Shown here piece by piece: positions 25,469-35,541 of a DNA stretch of 64,000 nucleotides (its first letter is position 1; each line of letters opens with the position of its first letter). The translations under genes and the position numbers were made by a program. The stretch comes from an uncultured Pirellulaceae bacterium. Its GTDB lineage: Bacteria > Planctomycetota > Planctomycetia > Pirellulales > Pirellulaceae. The stretch covers positions 1 to 64,000 of the forward strand of contig CALKCK010000015.1 in the NCBI GenBank assembly GCA_938083195.1. The letters run 5' to 3'. The notes below the pieces were generated by a model, which saw only the letters and a program-made list of their open reading frames with translations, did no database searches and had not been told where the DNA came from.

Positions 25469-25828
25469 CTAAAACTTTTCCGGAAAAATAAAACGACCGT
25501 CTTTTCCGATAGGCAATTCCGTCACCTCAACAACAGCCTCGATCGCAAGTGGCGCATAAAGGTGAGGAAACAACTGACCGCCTCGAGACTCTTCCCACTT
25601 TATCTCATGTCCAAGGCGACCAATTTCCACACTCAACAACAGCAATTCCACTTGTCCTTGAAAGTGTTTTTCCACCGTTTCGCGAACTTGCTTTTCCGTC
25701 GAAAAGTGAATGTAACCGTCCTGAAAATCGATCGGGGCTCCGGCAAAGACCCCGACACTTTGGGCCGTGTCCCATTCAGTTTGGCTCGTTACCTTGTAAA
25801 TTAACTCGGGAATATTCGCTTCCATCAA
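25469..25828 (-). CDS. DUF952 family protein
   Basis: A 119-residue protein matching the DUF952 pattern: IYKVTSQTEWDTAQSVGVF near the start, DGYIHFSTEKQVRETVEKHF and a late PHLYAPLAIEAVVEVTELP. The fold is thought to resemble ADP-ribosyltransferase-like or glutathione S-transferase-associated domains, but the biochemical role is unknown. The start is ATG at 25828 or the next codon. The decayed thiC end lies immediately upstream on the same strand. Confidence 0.85.
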   Translation of the reverse strand: MMEANIPELIYKVTSQTEWDTAQSVGVFAGAPIDFQDGYIHFSTEKQVRETVEKHFQGQVELLLLSVEIGRLGHEIKWEESRGGQLFPHLYAPLAIEAVVEVTELPIGKDGRFIFPEKF

Positions 25829-25887
25829 ATCACTTTTCGGTTCAAAACTATTTGGTTGACTCAGCAGGCTTGGATTGCAACGGAACC

Positions 25888-26145
<258 letters not shown>

Positions 26146-26156
26146 GCTGCCATTTT

Positions 26157-27440
26157 CTAGGAGGGAACGGGATCGACTTGACGAGGAATCGACTGCAACA
26201 TTTGCTCGTAATGAACTTTGACCTGCGCTAAATCGATTTGATTCAAAAAGCTAGAATAGGTCAAATAGCACAGAAGAAATCTCATATCCTTCGCCCAAGG
26301 TGGAAGAAACTTGGGTGGGTGGCAAATCCCGCGACTTGCCAGAATGCCGATAACAGGCAAATCTTCAAGATCTAATTTCCCACAAAACAATAATCGCAGG
26401 CAATCTGCTCTGCCCGCTGAAACCATCGTTCGCAGAAAATTGTGAACTTTCAATAAACCCTCGAGATAGAGGATATCTTTAGTGAATGGCGCCCCCCCGG
26501 CAAGCAACCCGCCCCGAAATACTCTCCTCGCATTTTCGAACGCTTGCTCTCGATCACCAATCCTCTCTAAATAAAATCGGTAGACTTCCAAGAAATCAGC
26601 TCCGTCAATTGCCATCTGAATTGCAATCACACGATCAGCCAGCCGTCGAAATCGATTGAGATCCATCGAGCCGGTGATGAATTCTGAAAACACGGCCAAT
26701 CCCTCTTGAGTCGCCGTTGTCCCAGGGCGACTTGCTGCGAGGATCGAAACATTAGGCTGAGCCAAACCATTCAACCACGTCCCCACGTGCACATGAGCCT
26801 CGTGATGGATGAGCTGCCGAACGTCTCGGTCAGTAAATTTAGCACCGCGTCGAATGCGAATCCTCGAAGGGCCAGCGAGAGCGTTAGCCGACAAATCGTC
26901 GACTAACGAAACTTTCGGAGCTTTTTCACCAAACGCTTTTTGAACCTCGAGACGAATCGCCGAAACGACCTCACTGGCAGCCACATGTGAATCATCAAGC
27001 CCCGCCAGATCCATCCCGTCAAATTTCTCAAATGTTGCATCAAACTGCATCGCTAATTGCAACGTTGAATTCTCATGGTCCGAAAGTAAATCATGCGGCA
27101 GCCCGTACAACTCCGATGAGTACCGAAAGAAGTCGGGAGTTCCACGAGCGGCCAACATCTTTGCCGCAGTCTCGATATTAAAAGCTGAGATATGGAGCCA
27201 CTCGTTAACGATCTGCTCACACTTAAAAGATGCCCGTGCAAGGACCACCCGTTCCAGTGCGTCACTTGGATCAAACTCAGAATAGACAACCCGCGGCAGC
27301 TCTTTTTCTTGGTCGGCGAAAAATCGTTCACGGACTTGAACCGGCCACGAGAGATGCGTCAAAATCCTCACCGACCGCGATGCTTGATTCAACAATCCAC
27401 AGGCATTGCGAATTCTTAACGTTTCACGATTTTCCGTCAT
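26157..27440 (-). CDS. DUF1704/QEGLA-motif protein (putative metallopeptidase-like)
   Basis: A 427-residue protein of the DUF1704 family, some members of which are annotated as flavohemoglobin expression-modulating QEGLA-motif proteins. The diagnostic motif is TTATQEGLAVFSEF (about residue 245-258), after a RQLIHHEAHVHVGTWLNG segment (HHEAH) that resembles a zinc-protease HExxH-type site. Sequence supports a metal-dependent hydrolase-like fold, but activity is not established. Its stop lies just before the decayed thiC fragment. The start is ATG 27440. Confidence 0.82.
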   Translation of the reverse strand: MTENRETLRIRNACGLLNQASRSVRILTHLSWPVQVRERFFADQEKELPRVVYSEFDPSDALERVVLARASFKCEQIVNEWLHISAFNIETAAKMLAARGTPDFFRYSSELYGLPHDLLSDHENSTLQLAMQFDATFEKFDGMDLAGLDDSHVAASEVVSAIRLEVQKAFGEKAPKVSLVDDLSANALAGPSRIRIRRGAKFTDRDVRQLIHHEAHVHVGTWLNGLAQPNVSILAASRPGTTATQEGLAVFSEFITGSMDLNRFRRLADRVIAIQMAIDGADFLEVYRFYLERIGDREQAFENARRVFRGGLLAGGAPFTKDILYLEGLLKVHNFLRTMVSAGRADCLRLLFCGKLDLEDLPVIGILASRGICHPPKFLPPWAKDMRFLLCYLTYSSFLNQIDLAQVKVHYEQMLQSIPRQVDPVPS

Positions 27441-27826
27441 TGGGCCACACCGCGTTAAATTAATAAAATCATCCAGAAAGACGTGCTTCGCTTAAAACAA
27501 AATCGAATAGACAAGTTAATTAAGCACTCTTTACCTCGTAACAATCACCACAAATTTTACCCGCCCCCTCATTATATCGTGTAAAATCCAGAAGCTCTTC
27601 AGCTCAAATGACCACCGACACCGTATTGAAGGTTAGAAGAGTTTGCGATCTCTGATGGGCAGATCTTCCTTAAAAATCAAAACAGTGGCGTTTTTAACCT
27701 AGCAACATCTCAAAAACTTCACACCAAACTCCCGAAACTTCGCTTTTTAAAATTCGCATCGCGTCGAAACCCGTTTCCTAAAAACAAACCTCCAAAAACG
27801 AACACACTATTTCCTGAAAGACAACC
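27441..27826. other. Divergent intergenic region
   Basis: About 390 AT-rich bases lie between the leftward QEGLA gene and the rightward thioredoxin-like gene. No gene, terminator or RNA was seen. Confidence 0.5.
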
Positions 27827-29023
27827 GTGAATATTTTTAATAAATCAATCACTGCATTTTTGGCCACTGCCATTTTCGTGATCCCAATTGGAATCCGGCA
27901 CAGCCTGGCTCAAGAAGACAGCGCTGCTCCCAAATTCACAATTGGATCGAAAGCACCCGATCTCGATATCGAATTCTGGATTAGTGATAATTTTGGCTTA
28001 CTGCCCCACACAACAAAAATTGAAAAAGGAAATATTTACGTTATTGAATTCTGGGCCACATGGTGTGGTCCGTGCATTGCGGCGATGCCTCACATCTCAG
28101 AATTGCAAGAAAAATACTCAGCTGACAATGTTCAAATCATCAGCGTCAGCGATGAGGATTTAGACACCGTTACAAAATTCCTCGAGCGTCCCGTGGCGGG
28201 CGATCCCGTTGGTACAACCTATGAGGAACTCACCAGCAATTACTCCCTGACAATCGATCCTGACAAGTCCGTTTTCAAAGACTACTTCGCCGCCGCTCAA
28301 CGAACTGGAATACCCTGTGCTTTTCTAATTGGAAAAACTGGTTTAGTGGAGTGGATTGGGCACCCCCAACAGCTTGACAAACCCCTTGAAAAAGTTGTCT
28401 CCGGGGAATGGGATCGCGACGCATTTGCAGTCCAATTCAAGAAAATGGAAGCAGAAAATAAACGCAAGGCAATGCTAAGCCAAAAATTAAATCGTGCGAT
28501 GCGGGGAATTGGCGAACAGATGAGAAGCGGCAACCCTGAGAAAGCACTCCAACTGATTGATGACCTGATCGATGATGCTCAATTCAAGCCAATGAAAAAA
28601 CAACTGTCAATGTCACGCATGGGCATTCTGATTTCAGGAAATCTAGACGAAGCGCCGCGGGAGTTGGAAAAATTTACGAATCAAAATAAAAATGATGCGG
28701 GGGCGCTCAACAGCATGGCCTGGGGGATTTACGAAAAACACGAGAAGAGAAGCGACGTCAGTTCAGGCATCCTGAAGCAGGCAAAAAAGACAGCCGAGGC
28801 AGCCGTGAAAGCTGACCCAAATAACGGAGCGATCCTCGACACGCTGGCACATTTCATTTACGTCGTCGATGGTAATCTCGATAAGGCGATCGAAGTTCAA
28901 CAGAAAGCCGTCGCCAACGGTGGCCCGCAAAAGGAACAACTCCAGACCTTTTTAAAACAGCTCAAAGAAGAGAAAAAGACAGGTAAAAAACCAAAGAAGT
29001 CAAAGCAGACCTTCGATTTCTAA
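27827..29023 (+). CDS. Exported thioredoxin-like (TlpA/ResA-type) protein with helical C-terminal part
   Basis: A 398-residue protein. The signal peptide is at about residues 1-29 (AIFVIPIGIRHSLAQ). A TlpA/AhpC-like thioredoxin fold follows: GSKAPDLDIEFW, YVIEFWATWCGPCIAAMP with the WCGPC redox site (about 78-82), and later RTGIPCAFLIGKTGLVEWIG. The remaining 190 residues are helical with TPR-like pairs (NSMAWGIYEKHEKR, ILDTLAHFIYVVDGNLDKAIE), as in many planctomycete redoxins. It probably acts outside the cytoplasmic membrane in thiol redox control. GTG start. A strong terminator follows 58 bases after the stop. Confidence 0.85.
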   Translation: MNIFNKSITAFLATAIFVIPIGIRHSLAQEDSAAPKFTIGSKAPDLDIEFWISDNFGLLPHTTKIEKGNIYVIEFWATWCGPCIAAMPHISELQEKYSADNVQIISVSDEDLDTVTKFLERPVAGDPVGTTYEELTSNYSLTIDPDKSVFKDYFAAAQRTGIPCAFLIGKTGLVEWIGHPQQLDKPLEKVVSGEWDRDAFAVQFKKMEAENKRKAMLSQKLNRAMRGIGEQMRSGNPEKALQLIDDLIDDAQFKPMKKQLSMSRMGILISGNLDEAPRELEKFTNQNKNDAGALNSMAWGIYEKHEKRSDVSSGILKQAKKTAEAAVKADPNNGAILDTLAHFIYVVDGNLDKAIEVQQKAVANGGPQKEQLQTFLKQLKEEKKTGKKPKKSKQTFDF

Positions 29024-29080
29024 AGTACAGCAAAGGACAACAAAACTCCTTGGCCACCGCCGTTTATGTTTCCTGCCATT

Positions 29081-29113
29081 AGCCAGTCCGAATTCGGACT
29101 GGCTTTTTCTTTT
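29081..29113 (+). terminator. Intrinsic terminator after the thioredoxin-like gene
   Basis: A perfect 12-bp palindrome, arms AGCCAGTCCGAA and TTCGGACTGGCT (29081-29104), is followed by TTTTTCTTTT with partial overlap. It is among the strongest terminators in the window. Confidence 0.85.
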
Positions 29114-29283
29114 AAAAAAACAAACAGTCACTCGGGTAAATTAATAGTTTCATTGTAAACGCGTCTTATTTTTTTAACTGAATGTTAATGATCTTTCAGT
29201 TCGACTCTAAATCAGTTGAGGTGCAGGACGGAGAGTGATAAATTAACGACCTAACAAAAACACTGGCCAGAAAGCACTATTTG

Positions 29284-31146
29284 ATGAATTCCAGATTCCA
29301 ACACCGACCGAGCCGTGCCCTCAGCATTTCTCTATCAGCATTTTTTCTGATCGCGACCCACGTATCGCTAGTTAATGCTCAGGAGAAATCAGTTCCCCAA
29401 TTTCAGGATGGTGAGGCCCAAGAGGTCGAGGGATTTAAAAACCCAAAAGACTGGATTACTCACGACTTGTGGGTTCAAACTGATTTCGACTCGGACCAAG
29501 ATGGTTCACCAGATCGCATGCATGTCTCGGTGACTCGCCAGAAACAAACTGACACCGAAGGCTTAAAAGTTCCTGTGGTGTACGTGACTAGTCCATATTT
29601 TGCGGGCGTCAGTTCTACCTCCAAAGAATTCATGTGGAATCCAAGTCATGAACTTGGAGAGGTGCCACCTGAACGCAACAACCCACCGCAGATTACAACC
29701 AAAACTCAACGTCCCTTTATCAGTCAATCTCACCATCGAGCTTGGGTTCCCCGTGGCTTCGCTGTAGTTCACTCCTGCTCACCAGGGACGGGACTTTCAC
29801 AGGGATGTCCAACGGTTGGTGGAATCAATGAATCACTGGCACCCAAAGCCGTAGTCGATTGGCTGTGCGGTCGTGCGAAAGGATATACCACGCCGGACGG
29901 TCAAGACGAAGTACTCGCTGACTGGTGTACTGGGAAAGTCGGAATGACGGGAACCTCCTACAATGGCACGCTGCCCATTGCCGCGGCCACGACTGGGGTC
30001 GAAGGACTCGAAGCCATTATTCCAATCGCACCCAACACTTCGTACTACCACTATTACCGAGCGAATGGACTTGTCCGGCACCCCGGCGGTTATATGGGGG
30101 AAGACATCGACGTTTTATACAATTTCATTCATAGTGGTGATCCTGAGAAACGCGAACATTGTGACTGCGAGGTTCGCGATAAAGAAATGGCAGACAATCA
30201 AGACCGACTAACGGGAGACTACAACGATTTTTGGGCCGGCCGCGACTACGCCAATGCCCTCGATCATTACAAAGCGGCAACTCTGATGGCACACGGTTTT
30301 AACGACTGGAATGTTATGCCGAGCCACACTCTCCGCATCCATGAAAAACTAAAAGAGAAAGGCGTGCCGCTTCAGACCTATTTGCACCAGGGAGGACATC
30401 GCGGTTACGTCCCGATGAAACTGATGAATCGCTGGTTCACTCGCTACCTGCATGGAATTGAAAATGAAGTAGAAAAAGACGCGAAAGCTTGGGTCGTTCG
30501 CGAAGACGCTCGACCGCAAAACCCTACGCCCTATGCTGACTATCCCAATCCCGAGGCAACCCCCGTTGTACTTACCCTTGGAAAAGGTGGAAACACAACT
30601 GGTTCACTGAAAATCGCTGGCCAGAAAAAATCTCAGGGTAAAGAAACACTCATCGACGATGTCCAACTAAGTGGTAAAAAACTTGCGCAATTGGCTGATT
30701 CAGAAAACCGCTTGCTCTACGCTACCGCTTCGCTAAAACACCCCGTCCATCTTTCGGGAACCTCGACCCTCAAAATTAAACTCGCTTCGAATAAACCAGC
30801 CGCCAATCTGTCGGTTTGGTTGGTCTCACTTCCTTTCAGTGATTCATCAAAGCTCAACGAGAATATCATCACCAGAGGATGGGCCGATCCTCAAAACAAT
30901 GTCTCATTGACCGAAAGTGCCCCGTTGGTTCCTCAAAAATTCTACGAGCTCAGTTTTGAACTAGAGCCCGACGATCAAATCATTCCCGCTGGACAGAAGA
31001 TCGGATTAATGATTTTCTCAAGCGACCGGGACTTTACCCTCTGGCCCGATCCCGGTACCGAACTGACGGTCGATCTGGGTAACACAACGCTGGAAATCCC
31101 AGTCGTCGGCGGCTCCGCTGCCTTCGAGAAAGCGATTTCACACTAA
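29284..31146 (+). CDS. Secreted S15-family peptidase (X-Pro dipeptidyl-peptidase type)
   Basis: A 620-residue hydrolase, a fold related to Xaa-Pro dipeptidyl-peptidase and cocaine esterase. The signal peptide (SLSAFFLIATHVSLVNAQ) spans about residues 10-33. The nucleophile is Ser225 in GTSYNG; the Asp and His are likely in MAHGFNDWNVMP and HQGGHRGYV. A C-terminal beta-sandwich (about 420-620) follows, as in the PepX C-terminal domain. The start is ATG 29284 (the preceding TTG is out of favour). It is probably periplasmic or extracellular, cutting prolyl dipeptides or esters; the substrate is not known. Confidence 0.85.
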   Translation: MNSRFQHRPSRALSISLSAFFLIATHVSLVNAQEKSVPQFQDGEAQEVEGFKNPKDWITHDLWVQTDFDSDQDGSPDRMHVSVTRQKQTDTEGLKVPVVYVTSPYFAGVSSTSKEFMWNPSHELGEVPPERNNPPQITTKTQRPFISQSHHRAWVPRGFAVVHSCSPGTGLSQGCPTVGGINESLAPKAVVDWLCGRAKGYTTPDGQDEVLADWCTGKVGMTGTSYNGTLPIAAATTGVEGLEAIIPIAPNTSYYHYYRANGLVRHPGGYMGEDIDVLYNFIHSGDPEKREHCDCEVRDKEMADNQDRLTGDYNDFWAGRDYANALDHYKAATLMAHGFNDWNVMPSHTLRIHEKLKEKGVPLQTYLHQGGHRGYVPMKLMNRWFTRYLHGIENEVEKDAKAWVVREDARPQNPTPYADYPNPEATPVVLTLGKGGNTTGSLKIAGQKKSQGKETLIDDVQLSGKKLAQLADSENRLLYATASLKHPVHLSGTSTLKIKLASNKPAANLSVWLVSLPFSDSSKLNENIITRGWADPQNNVSLTESAPLVPQKFYELSFELEPDDQIIPAGQKIGLMIFSSDRDFTLWPDPGTELTVDLGNTTLEIPVVGGSAAFEKAISH

Positions 31147-31467
31147 CCAAAGCGAGTATTTTCTTTCTACGTGAGTTTGCTCACCAATCCCTTAATTGCT
31201 TGGTTGCTAGCATCGTTATGCGCCGGTTTACCGTCAAGGGGAAAAACCAAGCCAATCGGGGGGTATTTCAACATCCGCAGTCGTAAAGTTTGTAGCGGTC
31301 AATCGTAAAATCGTTATTACTCGGATAAATAAGGTAAAATGCTATAGGTTCCATCTCTGCTTATTTCGAGCCGAAAAGATAATAAGGGCAGGGACGGTCC
31401 TTCCGACTCTCCTCCCCATTTAAGACTATGACGACAAAATTTTCCGAAATAGCGGATCACGATTTTG
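31147..31467. other. Upstream region of the secretion cluster
   Basis: About 320 bases before the first pseudopilin gene. It probably carries the promoter of the long cluster, but none of the boxes was convincing. No gene was seen. An alternative frame beginning at 31428 overlaps the pseudopilin start and has no recognisable content. Confidence 0.45.
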
Positions 31468-32262
31468 ATGTTCAGCAACACACAACGCTTAAATTATTTA
31501 GCACGACCAACCGTTCGAACCGGGCTGTCGCTGTTGGAGCTATTGGTGGTTCTCACCATTCTAATTGCTCTGGGCGGAATCGTTGTCTCAACACTGCCCG
31601 GCATGCTGAAGAGGACTCAGGTCGCTACTGCCGCCTCGAACATTCCTGAGATTGACGCAACCATTCGACGCACCTCAATGCTTTCCCAAGGAAAAATTGG
31701 GAACCGATTTGATGCTTTGGTTGCCGGCTCGGATTCCCTCGACGGAAACATCCCGAGCTACATCGGCGGGGCAGAGATCTTTGAAACTACAAACTTGAGC
31801 GTTGCCGACGTTGGTGCACTTCGAGAAATCGGCATTACTGAACTAGTGCCGGCTGCCGTGGAAACAATCAATGCCACTTACAATTCCCATGATCAAACTC
31901 CTGTAGAAATCGGATCGGACTCCAACGTTTGTAGCCTGAGTAACGATTCCGCAACCACGATTCTGCCACAGGATTGGAATCTGGAACCCGCTGAAAACGC
32001 GAAATACATCGTAATTGGATTAGGGGAACAGTGCTCAATGGTAGGTGCCGGAGCGAAGGCCGCCTTCTCTGAAAGCCCTGTCCACTTTTCAGATAGCCGC
32101 GAACAAAGTCCAGACGAAATGTACTCCCGCTATTTATTGCTAGTCGAAATCAGATCAGTTGACGAGTTGAAATCTGTTGCCCGCTACGTCGGAGCAGCGA
32201 TCCCAGGTCGAGATGGAATTCACAGTGTCTCCAAGGAACTGGAGGATTATTACACGGATTAA
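31468..32262 (+). CDS. Type II secretion/type IV pilus-type pseudopilin
   Basis: A prepilin-type protein of 264 residues. The class III signal ends at the cleavage site G|LSLLELLVVLTILIALGG (cleavage about residue 19; Glu at +5), followed by a long hydrophobic helix. The rest is a variable, Asn/Ser-rich globular domain with three Cys. It is the first of three consecutive pseudopilin genes and probably forms part of the pseudopilus. The start is ATG 31468; the TTG at 31465 is a possible alternative. Confidence 0.85.
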   Translation: MFSNTQRLNYLARPTVRTGLSLLELLVVLTILIALGGIVVSTLPGMLKRTQVATAASNIPEIDATIRRTSMLSQGKIGNRFDALVAGSDSLDGNIPSYIGGAEIFETTNLSVADVGALREIGITELVPAAVETINATYNSHDQTPVEIGSDSNVCSLSNDSATTILPQDWNLEPAENAKYIVIGLGEQCSMVGAGAKAAFSESPVHFSDSREQSPDEMYSRYLLLVEIRSVDELKSVARYVGAAIPGRDGIHSVSKELEDYYTD

Positions 32263-32294
32263 CTTTTACTAGTTTTTCGTGGCGGTAACAAATT

Positions 32295-33005
32295 ATGGTC
32301 TACACCAACACACACAAAAATCACGTAGCTTCGCCAACTGCTCAGGGCAGGGATAGCAATCAGCGCGGATCGCACCGTCAATTGAATCAACGCGGTTTGA
32401 CTCTCCTCGAATTGTTAGTCGTTTTGGTAATCTTAATTGCCACCGCCTTGATTATTTTCCCCACGTTCACCAACATCGATATCACCTCGCCGACAGGGGA
32501 GTCGAATAGCCCGATCGAAATTGCGACACAGGCCACGCTTAATACCGTTCGCGAAGCAATGGCCGGTGAGGATGGTGTCATTGAGTCGCTATCGCATAAG
32601 ACAAATGCACTCCCTCGAGAAATTAACGATCTTCTCAGAGAAGATGCACCCGCACACATGGAAGAGGCAGCCCCCGAACTTAAGAACTACGACCCGGTCA
32701 ACAAAATTGGCTGGCATGGTCCCTACGTGCATGCGACGGGTCGAAACGAAACTGGCGAGCCAACGATCGTAGACGGCTGGGGAAATGAACTTGAGTTACA
32801 AGTCGACTTCGACCAAGACGGAACGATCAATCAAATGGAATCCAAATTTATTCGCGTGGTTTCCGCTGGGCCCAACGGAGAAATTGAAACGCCCGACGAC
32901 ATTGCGAATATGAAACCGGGAGAGAATGAAGTCAATGAACTTACTCTTTCGGAATGTGGCGACGATTTAGTTATGTTCCTTCGCTATCCTGACAATCGCA
33001 AGTAA
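32295..33005 (+). CDS. Pseudopilin, GspG-like
   Basis: A 236-residue prepilin-type protein with a long, polar N-terminus before the site G|LTLLELLVVLVILIATAL (about residue 34; Glu at +5). Its globular part has GWHGPYVHATGRN and DGWGNELELQ, like the DPWGNPY segment of GspG, which suggests a major pseudopilin. It lies 32 bases after the first pseudopilin gene. Confidence 0.87.
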   Translation: MVYTNTHKNHVASPTAQGRDSNQRGSHRQLNQRGLTLLELLVVLVILIATALIIFPTFTNIDITSPTGESNSPIEIATQATLNTVREAMAGEDGVIESLSHKTNALPREINDLLREDAPAHMEEAAPELKNYDPVNKIGWHGPYVHATGRNETGEPTIVDGWGNELELQVDFDQDGTINQMESKFIRVVSAGPNGEIETPDDIANMKPGENEVNELTLSECGDDLVMFLRYPDNRK

Positions 33006-33079
33006 CACCGTGCCGCCACGTCCGGTTCTTTGACGCCGGCTTTATCGACGTTGGCCTAACAAAACCGAGGACCAATAAG

Positions 33080-33976
33080 ATGGCATGCATTTGCTCAGCC
33101 AAACTTACTCGGCTCTTTCCGCACCGACGATTTCGATCCGGTTTGACTCTCCTCGAGTTAATGGTTGTTCTCGTAATTTTGGCCATTGTAGCCACCGTTG
33201 CCGTTCAGTCCCTCCAGCCTCAGGTTGACAGTCAGAGATTTGAATCTGCCGCAAGATTGCTCGAAGAAGTCCGTGCAGCAACCCTCGGCCCTGCCCGAAA
33301 ATTCCAACTCGATGGCACACCGATTGTTTCTGGATTCGTCGCCGACATTGGACGGTTTCCCCGCGTTGAAACAAACGATGGCGATACCGAAGAAATTTCA
33401 TCGCTATCCGAGTTATGGTCCAACGAAAACCAACTGGCAATGCAATTCCCATTTCAATTTCGCCCTGGTCCCGAACAACCCGTTGATTACTCCACCATTC
33501 GACTCCCCTGCGGATGGCGAGGCCCCTACCTGCAACTCCCAATCGGAACCCAAAAGCTGGTCGATCCATGGGGGCGCCCTCCCGAAACGCTTGTCGACGA
33601 AATGGGAACGCTTGGAATGCTGCAAATTACGATTCCGTTATCTAACAATCAAATCGAACCACAGGTTCTCAAAGCAAATTTATCAGGCGGAAAAGTTGAG
33701 GTAACCGGCAAAGTCCTCCTCGATCGACCCGAAAGTGCTACCGTTCGCATTGCATTGTTGACTCCCGAGCCCAATTCCTCCTTGACGTCGCTCGCCGTAT
33801 TGGACGATGAAGATAAACAGCCTGAGTCATTTCTATTTAGCCGGGTTCCAATCGGTTTTCGAGCACTCGTCGCTGACGTCAATGGAAAAAGGCAAATCAA
33901 ATACCTGCAAGTCACTCCGAACGGGGCACCTGTCGTTTTCGATTTCCAATCGCGTGCGGCGGCCATCAACGAATAA
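33080..33976 (+). CDS. Pseudopilin, GspG-like, with C-terminal extension
   Basis: A 298-residue prepilin-type protein: site G|LTLLELMVVLVILAIVAT (about residue 21), long helix, then GWRGPYLQLPIGTQKLVDPWGRPPE, a GspG-like segment. The final 100 residues form an extra beta-rich region (KVEVTGKVLLDRPESATVRI, RVPIGFRALVADVNGKR) resembling a carboxypeptidase-regulatory-like fold, unusual for a major pseudopilin. It belongs to the same cluster. ATG 33080 start. Confidence 0.85.
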   Translation: MACICSAKLTRLFPHRRFRSGLTLLELMVVLVILAIVATVAVQSLQPQVDSQRFESAARLLEEVRAATLGPARKFQLDGTPIVSGFVADIGRFPRVETNDGDTEEISSLSELWSNENQLAMQFPFQFRPGPEQPVDYSTIRLPCGWRGPYLQLPIGTQKLVDPWGRPPETLVDEMGTLGMLQITIPLSNNQIEPQVLKANLSGGKVEVTGKVLLDRPESATVRIALLTPEPNSSLTSLAVLDDEDKQPESFLFSRVPIGFRALVADVNGKRQIKYLQVTPNGAPVVFDFQSRAAAINE

Positions 33977-34090
33977 TAAACCCAAAATTGAACTACCCTT
34001 TGAGACCTTTCCCGCTCGTGAACCGAGTGGGTAAATCGAATTCGACCAACCCAAACTTAACCGAAACTCGCTGTATTTTCTCGCACTGCA

Positions 34091-35425
34091 ATGGCCAAAC
34101 GATCTGACATTTCGATTCTTCTTTTTTTTGATCGACAGATGGTGCGCGCCGATTTTGGCAAAGACATCTCCAAGCCGAACTTTTATCTACAGGAAACAGT
34201 AGATGTCGAGTCGACTTTATACGAAGCCATCATTCAGGTCACCCAAAATCAACCGAGACTTGGCAGTCGAACACTGGTGCTCTCCGCCGACGTTTGGTCC
34301 CAGATTGTTTTACTTCCTAAACTAAGCGTAAGTGGAATCGAACCCAGCGATTTAGAGGAAGTCCTTAAGTTTGAAGCAGAAACATTGTCGGGCATCGACA
34401 TCGACGAAATCTCGCTCGCTTCGACCAGTCTTGGCATAGAAGATGACTATCAAAAGTTCTGGGTTAGCGCGATAAGAAGCGCGGATTTGGATGCAATTAA
34501 CGAGCACCTAGAGTCTCTCGGGTGCCGCGACATTCTCATCGCTCATCCCTCAGGTTTTGCAGCCAACAATGCAGTAAAGAATAATCGCCAAACAATCGAG
34601 GTGTGGGAAGACTTGGTTTTCCACCTCACTGAAAATTCAACGCGGCTTGAACAAGTCAAACAATTATCGACTACCCCACTCGTTTCAAACGAACCTGTCC
34701 TCACGGGTAGCCAAAACCTCGAGTGGGACGAAGAGCACGCAACTTTTGAACATCTGATAGACGACGCCACCGCAAAACGGTGGGCCGGAATCGTTGCTGG
34801 CAACTACCGCAAACGCCTTGATGCGATCCTGGCCCCTCGGCTTAGACATTTCGATCGCGTTCCCACGCGTCCAATCCGACATATTTTTTCTGGGATCATC
34901 GGTTTACTTGTTATCGGATTTTGTTTTTGGCACGGACAGTACGTGCAACAGTACAATAAGAACTTGCAAATCAAAATCTCTGAGATAGAAGCGCCAGCTG
35001 TTCAGAAAAAGAAGAACGACTCCCAACTGATTCAAATTTTGGAGAAACGTGTTGAGGTTGAAACGGCCGTCACTGCCCTCGGAGATGATCTTAAACGCAT
35101 TACGTTTTTTCTTGAGAGTCAAAACAATCGCTATGCCACGTTGCTCGAGCTGCTTATCGAAATGCGAACCGAAGACCTTGTAATTGAACAAGTCGAGGGA
35201 ACGGAAGATGGCATCCTGATTTCAGGCGTCTCTCTAAATGGCGAAGCTGCTCAGGGACTCGCAAAAAGTCTTCGAGAACGTTCTGTCAAACTTGGTTGGG
35301 CGGTAAACCCCGCACGTCAGGAAGGCCAACAAAAACTGACCACTGGTGGCCCTTGGGATTACAAGATCTTATTAGCTGAAACAGGCCCATTCGAGTCTGC
35401 AGTCCAACCTCGAAAAAAGAACTGA
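34091..35425 (+). CDS. GspL/PilM-PilN-like assembly protein
   Basis: A 444-residue protein likely to build the inner-membrane platform. The N-terminal half (about 1-260) has an actin-like look (LVLSADVWSQIVLLPKL, EEVLKFEAETLSG), similar to PilM or the cytoplasmic part of GspL. One membrane helix (HIFSGIIGLLVIGFCFWHGQ) near residue 270 is followed by a coiled coil and a small periplasmic domain, as in PilN or GspL. The layout therefore resembles a GspL or a PilM-PilN fusion. It sits 114 bases after the third pseudopilin. Confidence 0.7.
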   Translation: MAKRSDISILLFFDRQMVRADFGKDISKPNFYLQETVDVESTLYEAIIQVTQNQPRLGSRTLVLSADVWSQIVLLPKLSVSGIEPSDLEEVLKFEAETLSGIDIDEISLASTSLGIEDDYQKFWVSAIRSADLDAINEHLESLGCRDILIAHPSGFAANNAVKNNRQTIEVWEDLVFHLTENSTRLEQVKQLSTTPLVSNEPVLTGSQNLEWDEEHATFEHLIDDATAKRWAGIVAGNYRKRLDAILAPRLRHFDRVPTRPIRHIFSGIIGLLVIGFCFWHGQYVQQYNKNLQIKISEIEAPAVQKKKNDSQLIQILEKRVEVETAVTALGDDLKRITFFLESQNNRYATLLELLIEMRTEDLVIEQVEGTEDGILISGVSLNGEAAQGLAKSLRERSVKLGWAVNPARQEGQQKLTTGGPWDYKILLAETGPFESAVQPRKKN

Positions 35426-35541
35426 ACAACAACGAACTTACAAATCTCGCAGTCAGCCTCTCCATTATTGACGCACTGCGGTGCCAACCCTTGAAAACAG
35501 CAACCACTCAAAACTTAATTTCCTAATTCTAAATAAAATTC

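Noticed and set aside
33105-33569. 154-codon minus-strand frame inside the third pseudopilin
   Set aside because: Antisense shadow of a clear pseudopilin gene.
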